Positions 37,863 to 45,082 of a DNA stretch of 64,000 bases are shown here, in pieces. Every line of letters starts with the position of its first letter. Positions within the stretch are counted from its first letter, which is position 1. The position numbers and the translations under genes are program-made. The DNA comes from Mycobacterium sp. IS-1590 (lineage in GTDB: Bacteria > Actinomycetota > Actinomycetes > Mycobacteriales > Mycobacteriaceae). The notes under the pieces are model-generated. The model made no database searches, had not been told where the DNA came from, and saw nothing but the letters and a program-made list of their open reading frames with translations. Location: NCBI RefSeq assembly GCF_001500025.1, contig NZ_LQIW01000012.1, positions 1 through 64,000 on the forward strand, given 5' to 3'.

Positions 37863-37878
37863 TGTCAGATATCTGACA
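37863..37878. promoter_or_regulatory. Perfect 16-bp palindrome
   Basis: TGTCAGATATCTGACA reads the same on both strands without a spacer. It lies seven bases after the stop of the third DUF6907-like gene and just before a terminator hairpin. It may be a regulator or replication-protein site, or simply part of the terminator. Confidence 0.6.
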
Positions 37879-37881
37879 CCT

Positions 37882-37920
37882 GTTCGGCCCGCCATCTTCT
37901 CTCCTGATGGCGGGCCGAAC
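37882..37920. terminator. Bidirectional terminator hairpin
   Basis: GTTCGGCCCGCCAT (37882-37895) and ATGGCGGGCCGAAC (37907-37920) form a perfect 14-bp stem with an 11-base loop between convergent genes. One of the strongest hairpins in the window. Confidence 0.85.
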
Positions 37921-38417
37921 CTATACGTGCCTAATAAAGAGCGTGCGGTAGAACTGCGGCTCGGTTGGATGGTAGTAACGCCGCCACCGCAGCGAGGTCC
38001 AGAACTCGTCAGCCTCTTCGCTGAACGCGACGAGCGTTCGACTCGGATGGTCGGCTTCCAGTCGGCGGATGATCTCGGTGCCAATCCCTTGCCGTCGGCA
38101 TTGCTTCGATACCTCGATGAACTGGATCTCAAGAGCGTTTCGTTCGAAGCCGGCGTCAACGCCGTAATGCGCGAAGTGCACACTGTCATCCAGCTCTACC
38201 CTCCCCACCTCGCAATCGCCGCGGAGCACCTGCAAGTACCACGGGTCATCTCGTAGGTAAGGCGGGTTGTCCCACCAATCGGCGGTGAAATCCTCGGAGT
38301 GCTCGAACGGCGTCCAGTCTGTACTTGCTCGCCCGCCGCGCCGCGCTCGACCAGTCGAATAGTCACGGCTTCAGGTTCTCTCTTCGAAAACGACTCGAGT
38401 GGTCGCTCGTCAGTCAA
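37921..38417 (-). pseudogene. GNAT acetyltransferase with an apparent frameshift
   Basis: Reading leftwards from TTG 38417, one frame gives MTDERPLESFSKREPEAVT then IRLVERGAAGEQVQTG, the expected first strand of a GNAT domain. Near 38310-38340 the coding sense moves to another frame: DWTPFEHSEDFTADWWDNPP, YLRDDPWYLQVLRGD, and the acetyl-CoA loop CRRQGIGTEIIRRLEAD, ending at 37921. The second frame has no ATG or GTG before TTG 38235. TTG 38417 overlaps the stop of the upstream 163-residue gene by eight bases, which supports it as the original start. Either the gene is broken, the GC-rich GCGCGGCGGGCG patch is misread, or only the short product from 38235 is made. Confidence 0.7.
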
Positions 38418-38901
38418 TCAACTCGTATGGCACTTGGTTGTAATACCTCTCGAAGCCGCGGTGCCCCGCTAATTCGTCTAGGAGTCGGGCGACGCTGTAG
38501 TCGTAGCGCGTGATGCGCAGCCCTTGGTGACCTTCACCGAGGGGAAGGATGCATCGGGCCCCATCGACATATACGTAGTTGATTCGATCGACCAGCGATC
38601 CTCGCCAGAACACGTCAACGATGCTGATGTGCCGAATCTCTTGATCAGGGAATGCCTTGGACCACTCGAAGTTGAGTCCTTCTCGGTGCGCACTCTCCGG
38701 CATCCCGTAGGCGATTGTGAGGTCGATGTCAGGCATATAGACCGCCACCTCGGAGTGACTGTCGGTTTCGATTCCCGATGTGTCACCGGGACCGGTCCAT
38801 GAGCCGAACCGGTAGCGGTAGGTACTGCCGATGCGATTTATCCTGTGCCACTCCGATGCAGTGGAGTCGGTGATCATCCTGCGCAGTTGATGGAATTCCA
38901 A
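38410..38901 (-). CDS. Hypothetical protein, 163 aa
   Basis: 163 residues from ATG 38901 (MEFHQLRRMITDSTASEWHR). Predicted mixed alpha/beta with many aromatic residues: GSTYRYRFGSWTGPGDTSG, MPDIDLTIAYGMPES, IRHISIVDVFWRGSLVDRIN, YVYVDGARCILPLGEG, and a helical end. No signal or membrane segment. I do not recognise it. It overlaps the acetyltransferase start, so the pair form one unit. Confidence 0.65.
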   Translation of the reverse strand: MEFHQLRRMITDSTASEWHRINRIGSTYRYRFGSWTGPGDTSGIETDSHSEVAVYMPDIDLTIAYGMPESAHREGLNFEWSKAFPDQEIRHISIVDVFWRGSLVDRINYVYVDGARCILPLGEGHQGLRITRYDYSVARLLDELAGHRGFERYYNQVPYELID

Positions 38902-39241
38902 TGGTGTCCCCCACGATGTTGGCTATTCGCATCGCGATGATACGAGTGACCTGCCGTAGCGGTTGGGGGAATCTACTTAAGTCTCTCCCTCTTGTTGGGC
39001 TTCGAAGATTCGGTCGTAGCACCATTGCTTGACTCCTTCGTCACCGGCAGCGCCGGCCAATGCGCGACGGACATTGTTTGTGAGGCGTTGACGCATAGCT
39101 TCAAAGCCTCCCGGTGGTCATCCGCCGACTGGCTCACCGCCTTTGGTGCCGTCCTATTGGACTGGCTTGTACGGCCGGCTGCCCGGAGTCGGGTGACCAC
39201 CGGGTCTCTTGGACGGGTAGGGGTCCGGGGGGTGGCCCGAG
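38902..39241. other. Degenerate intergenic stretch
   Basis: 340 bases without a supported gene. A 39-codon reading frame on the minus strand (38977-39096, MRQRLTNNVRRALAGAAGDE) has protein-like composition and could be a small gene or the end of a lost one. The right end (39198-39241), GGGTAGGGGTCCGGGGGG-rich, resembles the leader of IS110-family elements. Confidence 0.4.
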
Positions 39242-39390
39242 ATGACGATCATCGGGATGGATGCCCATAAGTGCACGCGCATGCTGGTGCTATTGACAGT
39301 GGCGGACGGAAGCTCGCTCAGAAGACTGTCACCGCAACCACTGGCGATGCCGAGGCGGTCCATTGGGCGACAACTCGTTCGGCCAACTAG
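39242..39390 (+). pseudogene. IS110-family transposase N-terminal relic (frameshifted)
   Basis: ATG 39242 opens MTIIGMDAHKCTRMLVLLTV, the DEDD-type transposase start (usually IGIDAHK.TH). The sense then moves to the frame of GGC 39301: GGRKLAQKTVTATTGDAEAV, HWATTRSAN, stop at 39388. About 50 residues remain of roughly 400. No C-terminal domain or IS end is visible nearby, so it is an inactive remnant inside the element. Confidence 0.75.
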
Positions 39391-39481
39391 CGCATGCCAA
39401 CCCAGTAGAGGTCTTGTGTTTGATGAGCGGGGGCGGGTGTAAACCGCCATAGAAAGTGCGCGTACCCAGCCCTGGGTTTCG

Positions 39482-40570
39482 TTAGAGTTGCAGTGCCGGT
39501 GCGAACGTCTCAACCCTCCAACTTTCACTACCGCAAACTTTGCGAGCTCTTACTTGGCCGGCGTAGCCCCAGGCCCGAACATCGGCCGCAATGGTGGTAA
39601 GCGCGGCACGAGTGGTCCGTAGTGCCTTTGACGGAGCTGGCGGCCTCGGATTCGCGGAGCAGTAGACCGCCGTCGAGAGGCGCTTCAAGCGTTGAATGTC
39701 GTCGGGTGCTGGACGCGGCTTTCTTCCCGCCCGGAACGGGGCGAGCAGTGATATCACCTCGCCGGAGACGAGTTGAGTCCAGACTTCGTCATGATGGGCG
39801 TTCGGCGACCCATGGTGAGGAATCTTGAAGACCGATGCGAGCGGGTCTGGTCGAAAGGTTGCTAAGACGGCCTGCCATCCGCAGTTGGTTGGTCCCTCGA
39901 GCAAATCTGCTCCGAGGAGCACCGCTGTATCTCCCACAACTACGAGCAGAGCTACGGCGAGTTCGTTGGGGTCCCTCCCACCAAGGCGCCGTCGGTCTTC
40001 GGCCTTCGCAAGCCCAGCCTCCAGGGCGACTCGAGCACGCTCTACAGCGTGATCAGATGGCGAAAGTGCGGTAATGGATACTTCCGGTCGGTCCCCTGTC
40101 GGCTCTCGCTTAAGCAATGGGCGCTCTTCAATCGCTTTCTTGAGCGTCTTTCCCGATCGCCTTTTAACTTCTGCGAAGATCGCGCGATATTCGCTACGGA
40201 TTGACTGGCGTAGGCGCTCTTCAATCGCTTTGTCCGCTTCCAAATCTCTAAAGAATTCCTCCGCAGTCAGCGCAACAGAACATACGAATGTTGCGGCTCG
40301 GCATGCTTCGAAGACGCGACCGAGCCCGGCTATATGGTCATCATGAGCATGAGTACCCACCACCAACTTGACATCAGTCGAGACGTTGACACCAATGCTC
40401 GCGAGATATTCAAGAGCCGGGATCTGATTCGTCTGCTGATCGATACAGGAGTCAACGATTATCCACTCGCCGCCTCCAATGTGGAGGGCGATAGACTCAC
40501 CTTTGCCTGGACCGAAAATCGAAACTTCGATCTCGTCAGGCCTCGGCGGAGGCAAACGAGAATCAGTCAA
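39482..40570 (-). CDS. Metallo-beta-lactamase-fold hydrolase (ComEC/Rec2-like), third gene of cargo operon
   Basis: 362 residues from ATG 40570 (MTDSRLPPPRPDEIEVSIFG). The metal-binding HxHxDH motif is intact in VVGTHAHDDHIAGLGRVFEA near residue 74, with DSCID before it; VVVGDTAVLLGADLLEG supplies the later Asp and FKIPHHGSPNAHHDEV the C-terminal His pair. This order matches the ComEC/Rec2-type MBL domain, which in stand-alone proteins may act on nucleic acids or nucleotides. An inserted helical segment (RQSIRSEYRAIFAEVKRRSGKTLKKAIEE) lies between. It overlaps the upstream 212-residue gene by eight bases. Phage defence is suspected from context, not shown. Confidence 0.85.
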   Translation of the reverse strand: MTDSRLPPPRPDEIEVSIFGPGKGESIALHIGGGEWIIVDSCIDQQTNQIPALEYLASIGVNVSTDVKLVVGTHAHDDHIAGLGRVFEACRAATFVCSVALTAEEFFRDLEADKAIEERLRQSIRSEYRAIFAEVKRRSGKTLKKAIEERPLLKREPTGDRPEVSITALSPSDHAVERARVALEAGLAKAEDRRRLGGRDPNELAVALLVVVGDTAVLLGADLLEGPTNCGWQAVLATFRPDPLASVFKIPHHGSPNAHHDEVWTQLVSGEVISLLAPFRAGRKPRPAPDDIQRLKRLSTAVYCSANPRPPAPSKALRTTRAALTTIAADVRAWGYAGQVRARKVCGSESWRVETFAPALQL

Positions 40571-41201
40571 TATAGCGAGCCATCTCGATTAGCTCGTCCT
40601 TCGCCCGTCGAGTCTGCTCCGCTACTTCGTCCGCCGTCCACGTTCCTAGCCTGCGCAGTCGAATGGTCGATGTGTCATGGGGACCAGTTTCGTCGCGAAT
40701 CGTACGTACGGTGACATACACCACGTCACCCCTCTGTAGGTCTTCTTCGTCGGACAACCGGTCCCGCGTGAAATCGGCTATCACCTCAAGACCGCCGCCG
40801 AAGGGAGTCATCGCAACGGAGAAGAAGTCTTCATCTACGTCCAAAACCCTCCCTTCCCATTTCCGGAGACCCGTGACTCGATAGGCTGGCGGCGGTTCCC
40901 AGAACTCATCTTCCCGATTCCCTGACCCTCGAGAACGGGATTGCAGCTTGTCGGCCAATTTGTTGATCCGGCGCAACGTCAGCTCAGCCGAAAAGGAGCC
41001 AGCCTGCGTCTGTCCCTGATCACGGCCGATGGCCGTCTCCGTCTCAGCCGAAGACCGATCCTTGGGTTCATTAGTCGTCGTATTGGGGAGAGTCCCGAAT
41101 CGATGCGGGACTTCGCGAACCAACCGGCGCCGAAAGTTCTTTAGCTTCTCCGAAGCATCTCGATCAGTGGCGTCTGCACGGCGTTGCTCGACTACCGTCA
41201 T
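40563..41201 (-). CDS. Unknown 212-aa protein, second gene of the MBL cargo operon
   Basis: 212 residues from ATG 41201 (MTVVEQRRADATDRDASEKL). The first 100 residues are charged and low in structure. The C-terminal 100 look like a small beta-barrel: LRKWEGRVLDVDEDFFSVAM, then GGLEVIADFTRDRLSDEEDL, RGDVVYVTVRTIRDETG, TSTIRLRRLGTWTADEV, and a final helix. I recall uncharacterised bacterial proteins with the same KWEG.V..VD.D.F ... IRFRRLP.WT pattern, also next to other unknown genes, but cannot name the family. ATGA overlap with the gene upstream, 8-base overlap downstream. Confidence 0.75.
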   Translation of the reverse strand: MTVVEQRRADATDRDASEKLKNFRRRLVREVPHRFGTLPNTTTNEPKDRSSAETETAIGRDQGQTQAGSFSAELTLRRINKLADKLQSRSRGSGNREDEFWEPPPAYRVTGLRKWEGRVLDVDEDFFSVAMTPFGGGLEVIADFTRDRLSDEEDLQRGDVVYVTVRTIRDETGPHDTSTIRLRRLGTWTADEVAEQTRRAKDELIEMARYID

Positions 41202-41956
41202 CCGATCCTCGCTATCGCGTTAACCGCTGCATTAGACCGCTCAATGCTTGATTCCCAATTGTTAAGTAAAATTTCGGTCACCACGGGGATATTGCTCGCT
41301 GATGGTTCTATCGGCTTAGCTTCTTGTGCTTGAGCCCAAGCCTGTTGGCGTGTCTTCGGGTGTTCCTCAACAACTTCGAGACTGAAGTGGTCATTGTGCG
41401 AGACGTAGACGTGGCCCGGGAACCTCAGTGAGGGCTCCACCCGGATCTGAACTCGCCCGCCGAACTTGTCAGGTCGCTGACCCCATACCACGACATCCCG
41501 TGTTACCGGCAGCGATACCAGATCCTCCCAGAATGCCTTCGGCACAAGCTGATCACCAATAGCGTGATACTGCTCGGTATCGCGCGGAGCGAAGTGAAGA
41601 TGTCGGTTGATGCCCAAGGCGCCAACCGGCGTGTGAGGAAGCGCATTCAATATGCCAACGACAACGTCCCGAGCGCGCTCAAAATCGGCTGGATCCATAA
41701 CGTTAGCCTGCAATGCGTCACTGGCTACTTGGCAGTTGAGCCAGCCCGTCGAGAAGGAAGCGAAGTCGCTTGTAATAACGTCGATGCTCGCAGTTGTGAA
41801 GTCCCTAGCACCTATCAATTCCTGCTGCAGCAACCACAACGGCGAGAAGATTGCAGCGTTGAAGTGACCTCTTACGACGACCGCCACCCCGTCAAGGGCT
41901 ACGTCAGCCTTGATCACGGTCGAACCCCGCCACCCGGCACCCGTACATGATTGCAT
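41198..41956 (-). CDS. Unknown 252-aa protein, first gene of the MBL cargo operon
   Basis: 252 residues from ATG 41956 (MQSCTGAGWRGSTVIKADVA); GTG 41917 (VIKADVALDGVAVVVRGHFN) is an equally good start. The sequence alternates strands and helices: FNAAIFSPLWLLQQELIGARDF, FSTGWLNCQVASDALQANV, GALGINRHLHFAPRDTEQYHAI, DKFGGRVQIRVEPSLRFPGHVYVSHN, and a helical tail. The general layout reminds me of the sporadically distributed TIGR04255 family, but this is weak. No membrane segment. Its promoter must lie in 41957-42052. Confidence 0.75.
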   Translation of the reverse strand: MQSCTGAGWRGSTVIKADVALDGVAVVVRGHFNAAIFSPLWLLQQELIGARDFTTASIDVITSDFASFSTGWLNCQVASDALQANVMDPADFERARDVVVGILNALPHTPVGALGINRHLHFAPRDTEQYHAIGDQLVPKAFWEDLVSLPVTRDVVVWGQRPDKFGGRVQIRVEPSLRFPGHVYVSHNDHFSLEVVEEHPKTRQQAWAQAQEAKPIEPSASNIPVVTEILLNNWESSIERSNAAVNAIARIG

Positions 41957-42052
41957 ACAGGAGATTCCTTCGACGTGACGACGCGGATCATCGCAGGCGC
42001 CAGCGCCGCACTCTAACGCAACTCAATTCCTGGAGCTACTGTGTGGCTTCCC

Positions 42053-42271
42053 TCAATTCCAGAGCATCAAACTGCCCGCTTCCGTACCGCGCAGGCTGTC
42101 CACATGCGCCGCCGCCTCGCCTGCGCTCAACCCGCGTCGATCCACCAGGTACGCCGCCACCTCCTGCGGCGTCATCCGGTCCCAAAGCAAGCCCGCCGAC
42201 TCTGCCCACTCGACGTTCGCCGGCTTATGACTCGCACTCGTCGTCGACTTCTCCGCTTCGCGGGCCATCAC
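42053..42271 (-). CDS. Small hypothetical protein, 72 aa
   Basis: 72 residues from ATG 42271 (MMAREAEKSTTSASHKPANV). The second half, MTPQEVAAYLVDRRGLSAGEAAAHVDSLRG, is helical and reads like a small DNA- or protein-binding helical hairpin. It overlaps the gene upstream by ATGA. Function unknown. Confidence 0.65.
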   Translation of the reverse strand: MMAREAEKSTTSASHKPANVEWAESAGLLWDRMTPQEVAAYLVDRRGLSAGEAAAHVDSLRGTEAGSLMLWN

Positions 42272-42609
42272 GCCTCCCGATTCCAGCGATAATTGGCCGC
42301 CCGCTGATGCCGATCCGACTTCGCCTTGCCGTCCCGGAACTCCAGCCGCGACAACAAGTCCACGACCGTCTTGTCGAGCAGCCGCAACTCCCCCGACAAC
42401 GACACCAGCACCGTCGGCCGCGCATCACCGGCACGCTCAGCGTCGAAGACCGCCCGCACCACCTCAGCTCGGTCGGCCGTCGCCGCAGCACGTTCAATCA
42501 CATCCAGCTCAAGTTCTGACCACTCGAGCTGCTTGCCCAACTGACGAGACGCAGCCGCGAGCGCCTTATCGACATCCCTGCGGATACGCTGACCAGCACT
42601 AACAGTCAT
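42268..42609 (-). CDS. Phage-type hypothetical protein, possibly terminase-small-subunit-like
   Basis: 113 residues from ATG 42609 (MTVSAGQRIRRDVDKALAAA). Helical, with ELDVIERAAATADRAEVVRAVFDAE, LLDKTVVDLLSRLEF and a basic end KSDRHQRAANYRWNREA. Proteins of this size and ending are common in mycobacterial prophages just before the packaging genes, so a terminase-small-like origin is possible, but no large subunit follows. Coupled to the 72-residue gene. Confidence 0.6.
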   Translation of the reverse strand: MTVSAGQRIRRDVDKALAAASRQLGKQLEWSELELDVIERAAATADRAEVVRAVFDAERAGDARPTVLVSLSGELRLLDKTVVDLLSRLEFRDGKAKSDRHQRAANYRWNREA

Positions 42610-42792
42610 CGCGCCACCTCAGAACTTTTCTGAGCATTGCATCGTGGCAGGCACGCTTTGCCGACCGCGCCCCTAGTCCGGACGTGCTGGGGGACTACCC
42701 CCCTCGGTCGATTCGGCTTCGTCTGACAAGAGGCGAGGATTTTTGAGAACATCGCAGCGGCCGATTCGGCAAATCCGCGAAAGGTTATCAAA

Positions 42793-43329
42793 TTGAATAC
42801 AGCGAACATTGACCTCGCGAATGTGGTCGCGGCGCTCGCGGCCGTGGTCGCCTTGGCCCTGTCGATCCTCACCTGGCGGCGCCAGAACGCGCAAGAACAG
42901 AAGGCGTACCTAGTACTGGCTTTAGAGCTCGAGCGTGTCAGCACCCATCGGCTGATAGCGCATACATCACTCGAGAACCGTTCGCCAACGGTAAAGCACC
43001 TCGACACCGTATTCCTGCTTGTTTGTCCCCACAACGAGGAGGCCATCGATGCCTGCAGGACGCTGACGGCCGAACGCTTCGGCGAAGTGAACGAATACAA
43101 CGACCTGTGCGGGCTCGCCTTGAGGGAACCAGTCATTGACGATCACCGAATGCTAATGCCGCTCGACTACTACACCCAGGAAAATGTTGAGGTTGCCGAT
43201 GAAGTGCTGACCTACGGAGCGGTGATCGACGTCGAAAAGCTCTCTCCGGGTGACGCCTATAGCGTGAGATTGATCCTGTTTGGTCCCGACCGATTACACC
43301 GGGTTGTTCACAGAGCTTTCGTTCGCTGA
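42793..43329 (+). CDS. Membrane-anchored orphan protein
   Basis: 178 residues from TTG 42793 (LNTANIDLANVVAALAAVVA). A single N-terminal membrane helix (VVAALAAVVALALSILTWRR) is followed by a soluble beta-rich domain (YLVLALELERVSTHRLIAHT, TVKHLDTVFLLVCPHNEE, DAYSVRLILFGPDRLHRVVH). This is the only plus-strand gene in the right two-thirds of the element and interrupts the leftward operon, which suggests a later-acquired cargo gene. Function unknown. Confidence 0.7.
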   Translation: MNTANIDLANVVAALAAVVALALSILTWRRQNAQEQKAYLVLALELERVSTHRLIAHTSLENRSPTVKHLDTVFLLVCPHNEEAIDACRTLTAERFGEVNEYNDLCGLALREPVIDDHRMLMPLDYYTQENVEVADEVLTYGAVIDVEKLSPGDAYSVRLILFGPDRLHRVVHRAFVR

Positions 43330-43416
43330 CTTTCAGTCGCTCGAGCGGACGGCGGCGCACCTGGTCAAACCTTCTGCGAGACAACGGCCAAGAAAACAGT
43401 GTCTCTCCTTTCTTTC

Positions 43417-44229
43417 TCACGAGATCGGTTGCGCCTCAGACGACTCGCTGTCTTCGGGGTCGATAACGGTGCGCCGCCACTGCCCCCGTCCGACTTCTTG
43501 GTGCCGCTCTTCGAGGGGTTTCGCCTTGCGGTAGGCCGTGATGTTGTCGAGGTCGGCGGCTCGGATGGTGGCGCCGAGTCGGATGAGTGCGCCCCATCTG
43601 CCGGTGCGTCCGTCGGTGGTGTTCCAGGCTTCCCACACTTGGCGGCGGTGTAGGCCAGATGTGTCGGCGGTGAGTGGTATCAGGACTTCGTCGGTGTTGG
43701 CGCGGATGCCGGCGAGGGTGGCTGCTGCTACCAGTGCCGGCAGGGTGGCGTTGAGTTGTGCTGCGAGTTGTTGTGCGTCGGACCAGGCGGTGCGGCACTT
43801 GCTGTCCGCGGTGACGATCTGATCGGGTTCGGTATCTGGGTCGATGACGCGCATGGCCGCCGCGAGTTTGGTTGCGGTGTTGGTGAAGGATTCAGCTAGC
43901 TGCTGGTAGTTGGGTTGCGCGTGTGGGGCGTAGATGTCGCGGAGTCGGGCGAGTACAGCGGCGCGGACGCTGGCGGTGACTTGCGCTTCGGCGGGTGGGA
44001 GTGCGGTGGCTTCGGCGAGGGCTTGGGCGCGTAGGCCTGCGATGGTGGACTCATCGGTGCCGTCGATGATCGCGTTGGAGAGCGTCGTCAGCGTGGGTGC
44101 TTGCAGCATCGTGTAGTTCAGGAAGTTGTTTTGGACCTGCGCCCAGGTTTCGGGTGGTTCGACACCCGCGGCGGCGAGTGTGTCGACAGCGCCGGTGTGG
44201 GCGTCGTAGGGGTCTTGATGGTGGAGCAT
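43417..44229 (-). CDS. Helical hypothetical protein, 270 aa
   Basis: 270 residues from ATG 44229 (MLHHQDPYDAHTGAVDTLAA). Mostly helical and Ala-rich (AQALAEATALPPAEAQVTASVRAAVLARL, QQLAAQLNATLPALVAAATLAGI), with a basic, Trp-containing end (KPLEERHQEVGRGQWRRTVI). No motif of known enzymes and no clear phage-structural signature. It lies three bases after the 61-residue gene, last of the coupled early operon. Confidence 0.65.
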   Translation of the reverse strand: MLHHQDPYDAHTGAVDTLAAAGVEPPETWAQVQNNFLNYTMLQAPTLTTLSNAIIDGTDESTIAGLRAQALAEATALPPAEAQVTASVRAAVLARLRDIYAPHAQPNYQQLAESFTNTATKLAAAMRVIDPDTEPDQIVTADSKCRTAWSDAQQLAAQLNATLPALVAAATLAGIRANTDEVLIPLTADTSGLHRRQVWEAWNTTDGRTGRWGALIRLGATIRAADLDNITAYRKAKPLEERHQEVGRGQWRRTVIDPEDSESSEAQPIS

Positions 44230-44232
44230 TGG

Positions 44233-44418
44233 TCAGTCTCCTAAAGCTGCGCGAGTAAGGGCGTCGGAGTTGTTGAGTGCGTTTGGGTCTTTTGCGAGTT
44301 CGCGTTCGATGAGGGACTTCACGTCGACTGTGAGGCCGGTGCGGGCTTCGGTGACGAGTTCACCGAACTCGGAGTCGGTGAGGCTGGCCAGGATGCGTGT
44401 CAGTTCCCGTCGGTCCAC
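44233..44418 (-). CDS. Small hypothetical protein, 61 aa
   Basis: 61 residues from GTG 44418 (VDRRELTRILASLTDSEFGE). This start overlaps the end of the HTH gene by 19 bases; the longer frame from 44466 runs through the HTH coding region and is not favoured. Sequence LTDSEFGELVTEARTG is helical and similar short proteins occur in mycobacterial elements. Function unknown. Confidence 0.55.
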   Translation of the reverse strand: MDRRELTRILASLTDSEFGELVTEARTGLTVDVKSLIERELAKDPNALNNSDALTRAALGD

Positions 44419-44783
44419 TGCCGGCCCTCTCTGTGTTCGTCGATGGCTTGCTGGTCGAGTAGCCACCGGCCGTTGATACGTCGACCGCCGAGCTTGAGGG
44501 CGAGGCGACGAACTTGCCGACCTGACAACCCCAATTGCTGAGCTGCTTCGTTGACTTCCACTGTCGGAACAGACTGCACCGCAACCGTTTCGCCGACGTC
44601 CATGTGTCCATTTGCGGACGCGTGGGCGAGGGCTTCGGCCAGCTCGAGGTAGAGGCGGCTCTCAGGCAGACCCGAGAGGCGCCGTGATCGGATTCCGATC
44701 TTCACGGCGTCGAACGCCGCCCGCAGCGCCGACCCCTGCAACAGGACAACACCGGGCCACACTTGAATTTCGGGTCTGCTCAT
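44400..44783 (-). CDS. Helix-turn-helix (excisionase/MerR-type) protein
   Basis: 127 residues from ATG 44783 (MSRPEIQVWPGVVLLQGSAL). The C-terminal VEVNEAAQQLGLSGRQVRRLALKLGGRRINGRWLLDQQAIDEH is a winged HTH_17-type DNA-binding domain. The N-terminal 80 residues are helical. It may be a regulator or a second excisionase-like factor of the element. Coupled to the gene upstream by ATGA. Confidence 0.7.
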   Translation of the reverse strand: MSRPEIQVWPGVVLLQGSALRAAFDAVKIGIRSRRLSGLPESRLYLELAEALAHASANGHMDVGETVAVQSVPTVEVNEAAQQLGLSGRQVRRLALKLGGRRINGRWLLDQQAIDEHREGRQWTDGN

Positions 44784-45082
44784 TGCGGGTGTTCCCCGTC
44801 ATTCGGCCTGACCAGCCGCAGTTGCGGAGGTGGTTTGGTCGCTTCGTCATAGCCGGCGATCGCTGCGCGTAGCCGTTCGATGTCGGCCCGGTCGAGTGAG
44901 TACGGGCCGAGTTCGAGGTGGAAGTCGGCGGCCTGATCATGCACCAGCCGCAACGGCATCGCACACCAGCCGTCAGTCTCTTCGAGGTGTGGTTCGACGT
45001 AGCCGTAGTGGTCGAGGATGACGCGGCCGTACTCCGCAGTTGCGTGGCTGTAGGCGCTGTCAAGGATCGGGAAGTCAGTCAT
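44780..45082 (-). CDS. Hypothetical protein, 100 aa
   Basis: 100 residues from ATG 45082 (MTDFPILDSAYSHATAEYGR), which overlaps the repA-like stop as ATGA; the longer frame from 45157 runs back into that gene. The ending LGPYSLDRADIERLRAAIAGYDEATK resembles the terminal helix of the DUF6907-like proteins at the left end. Function unknown. Confidence 0.65.
   Translation of the reverse strand: MTDFPILDSAYSHATAEYGRVILDHYGYVEPHLEETDGWCAMPLRLVHDQAADFHLELGPYSLDRADIERLRAAIAGYDEATKPPPQLRLVRPNDGEHPQ

Noticed and set aside
38410..38901. Toxin-antitoxin pair with the GNAT gene
   Set aside because: GNAT toxins of that type pair with small ribbon-helix-helix antitoxins; this partner is 163 residues with no such domain.
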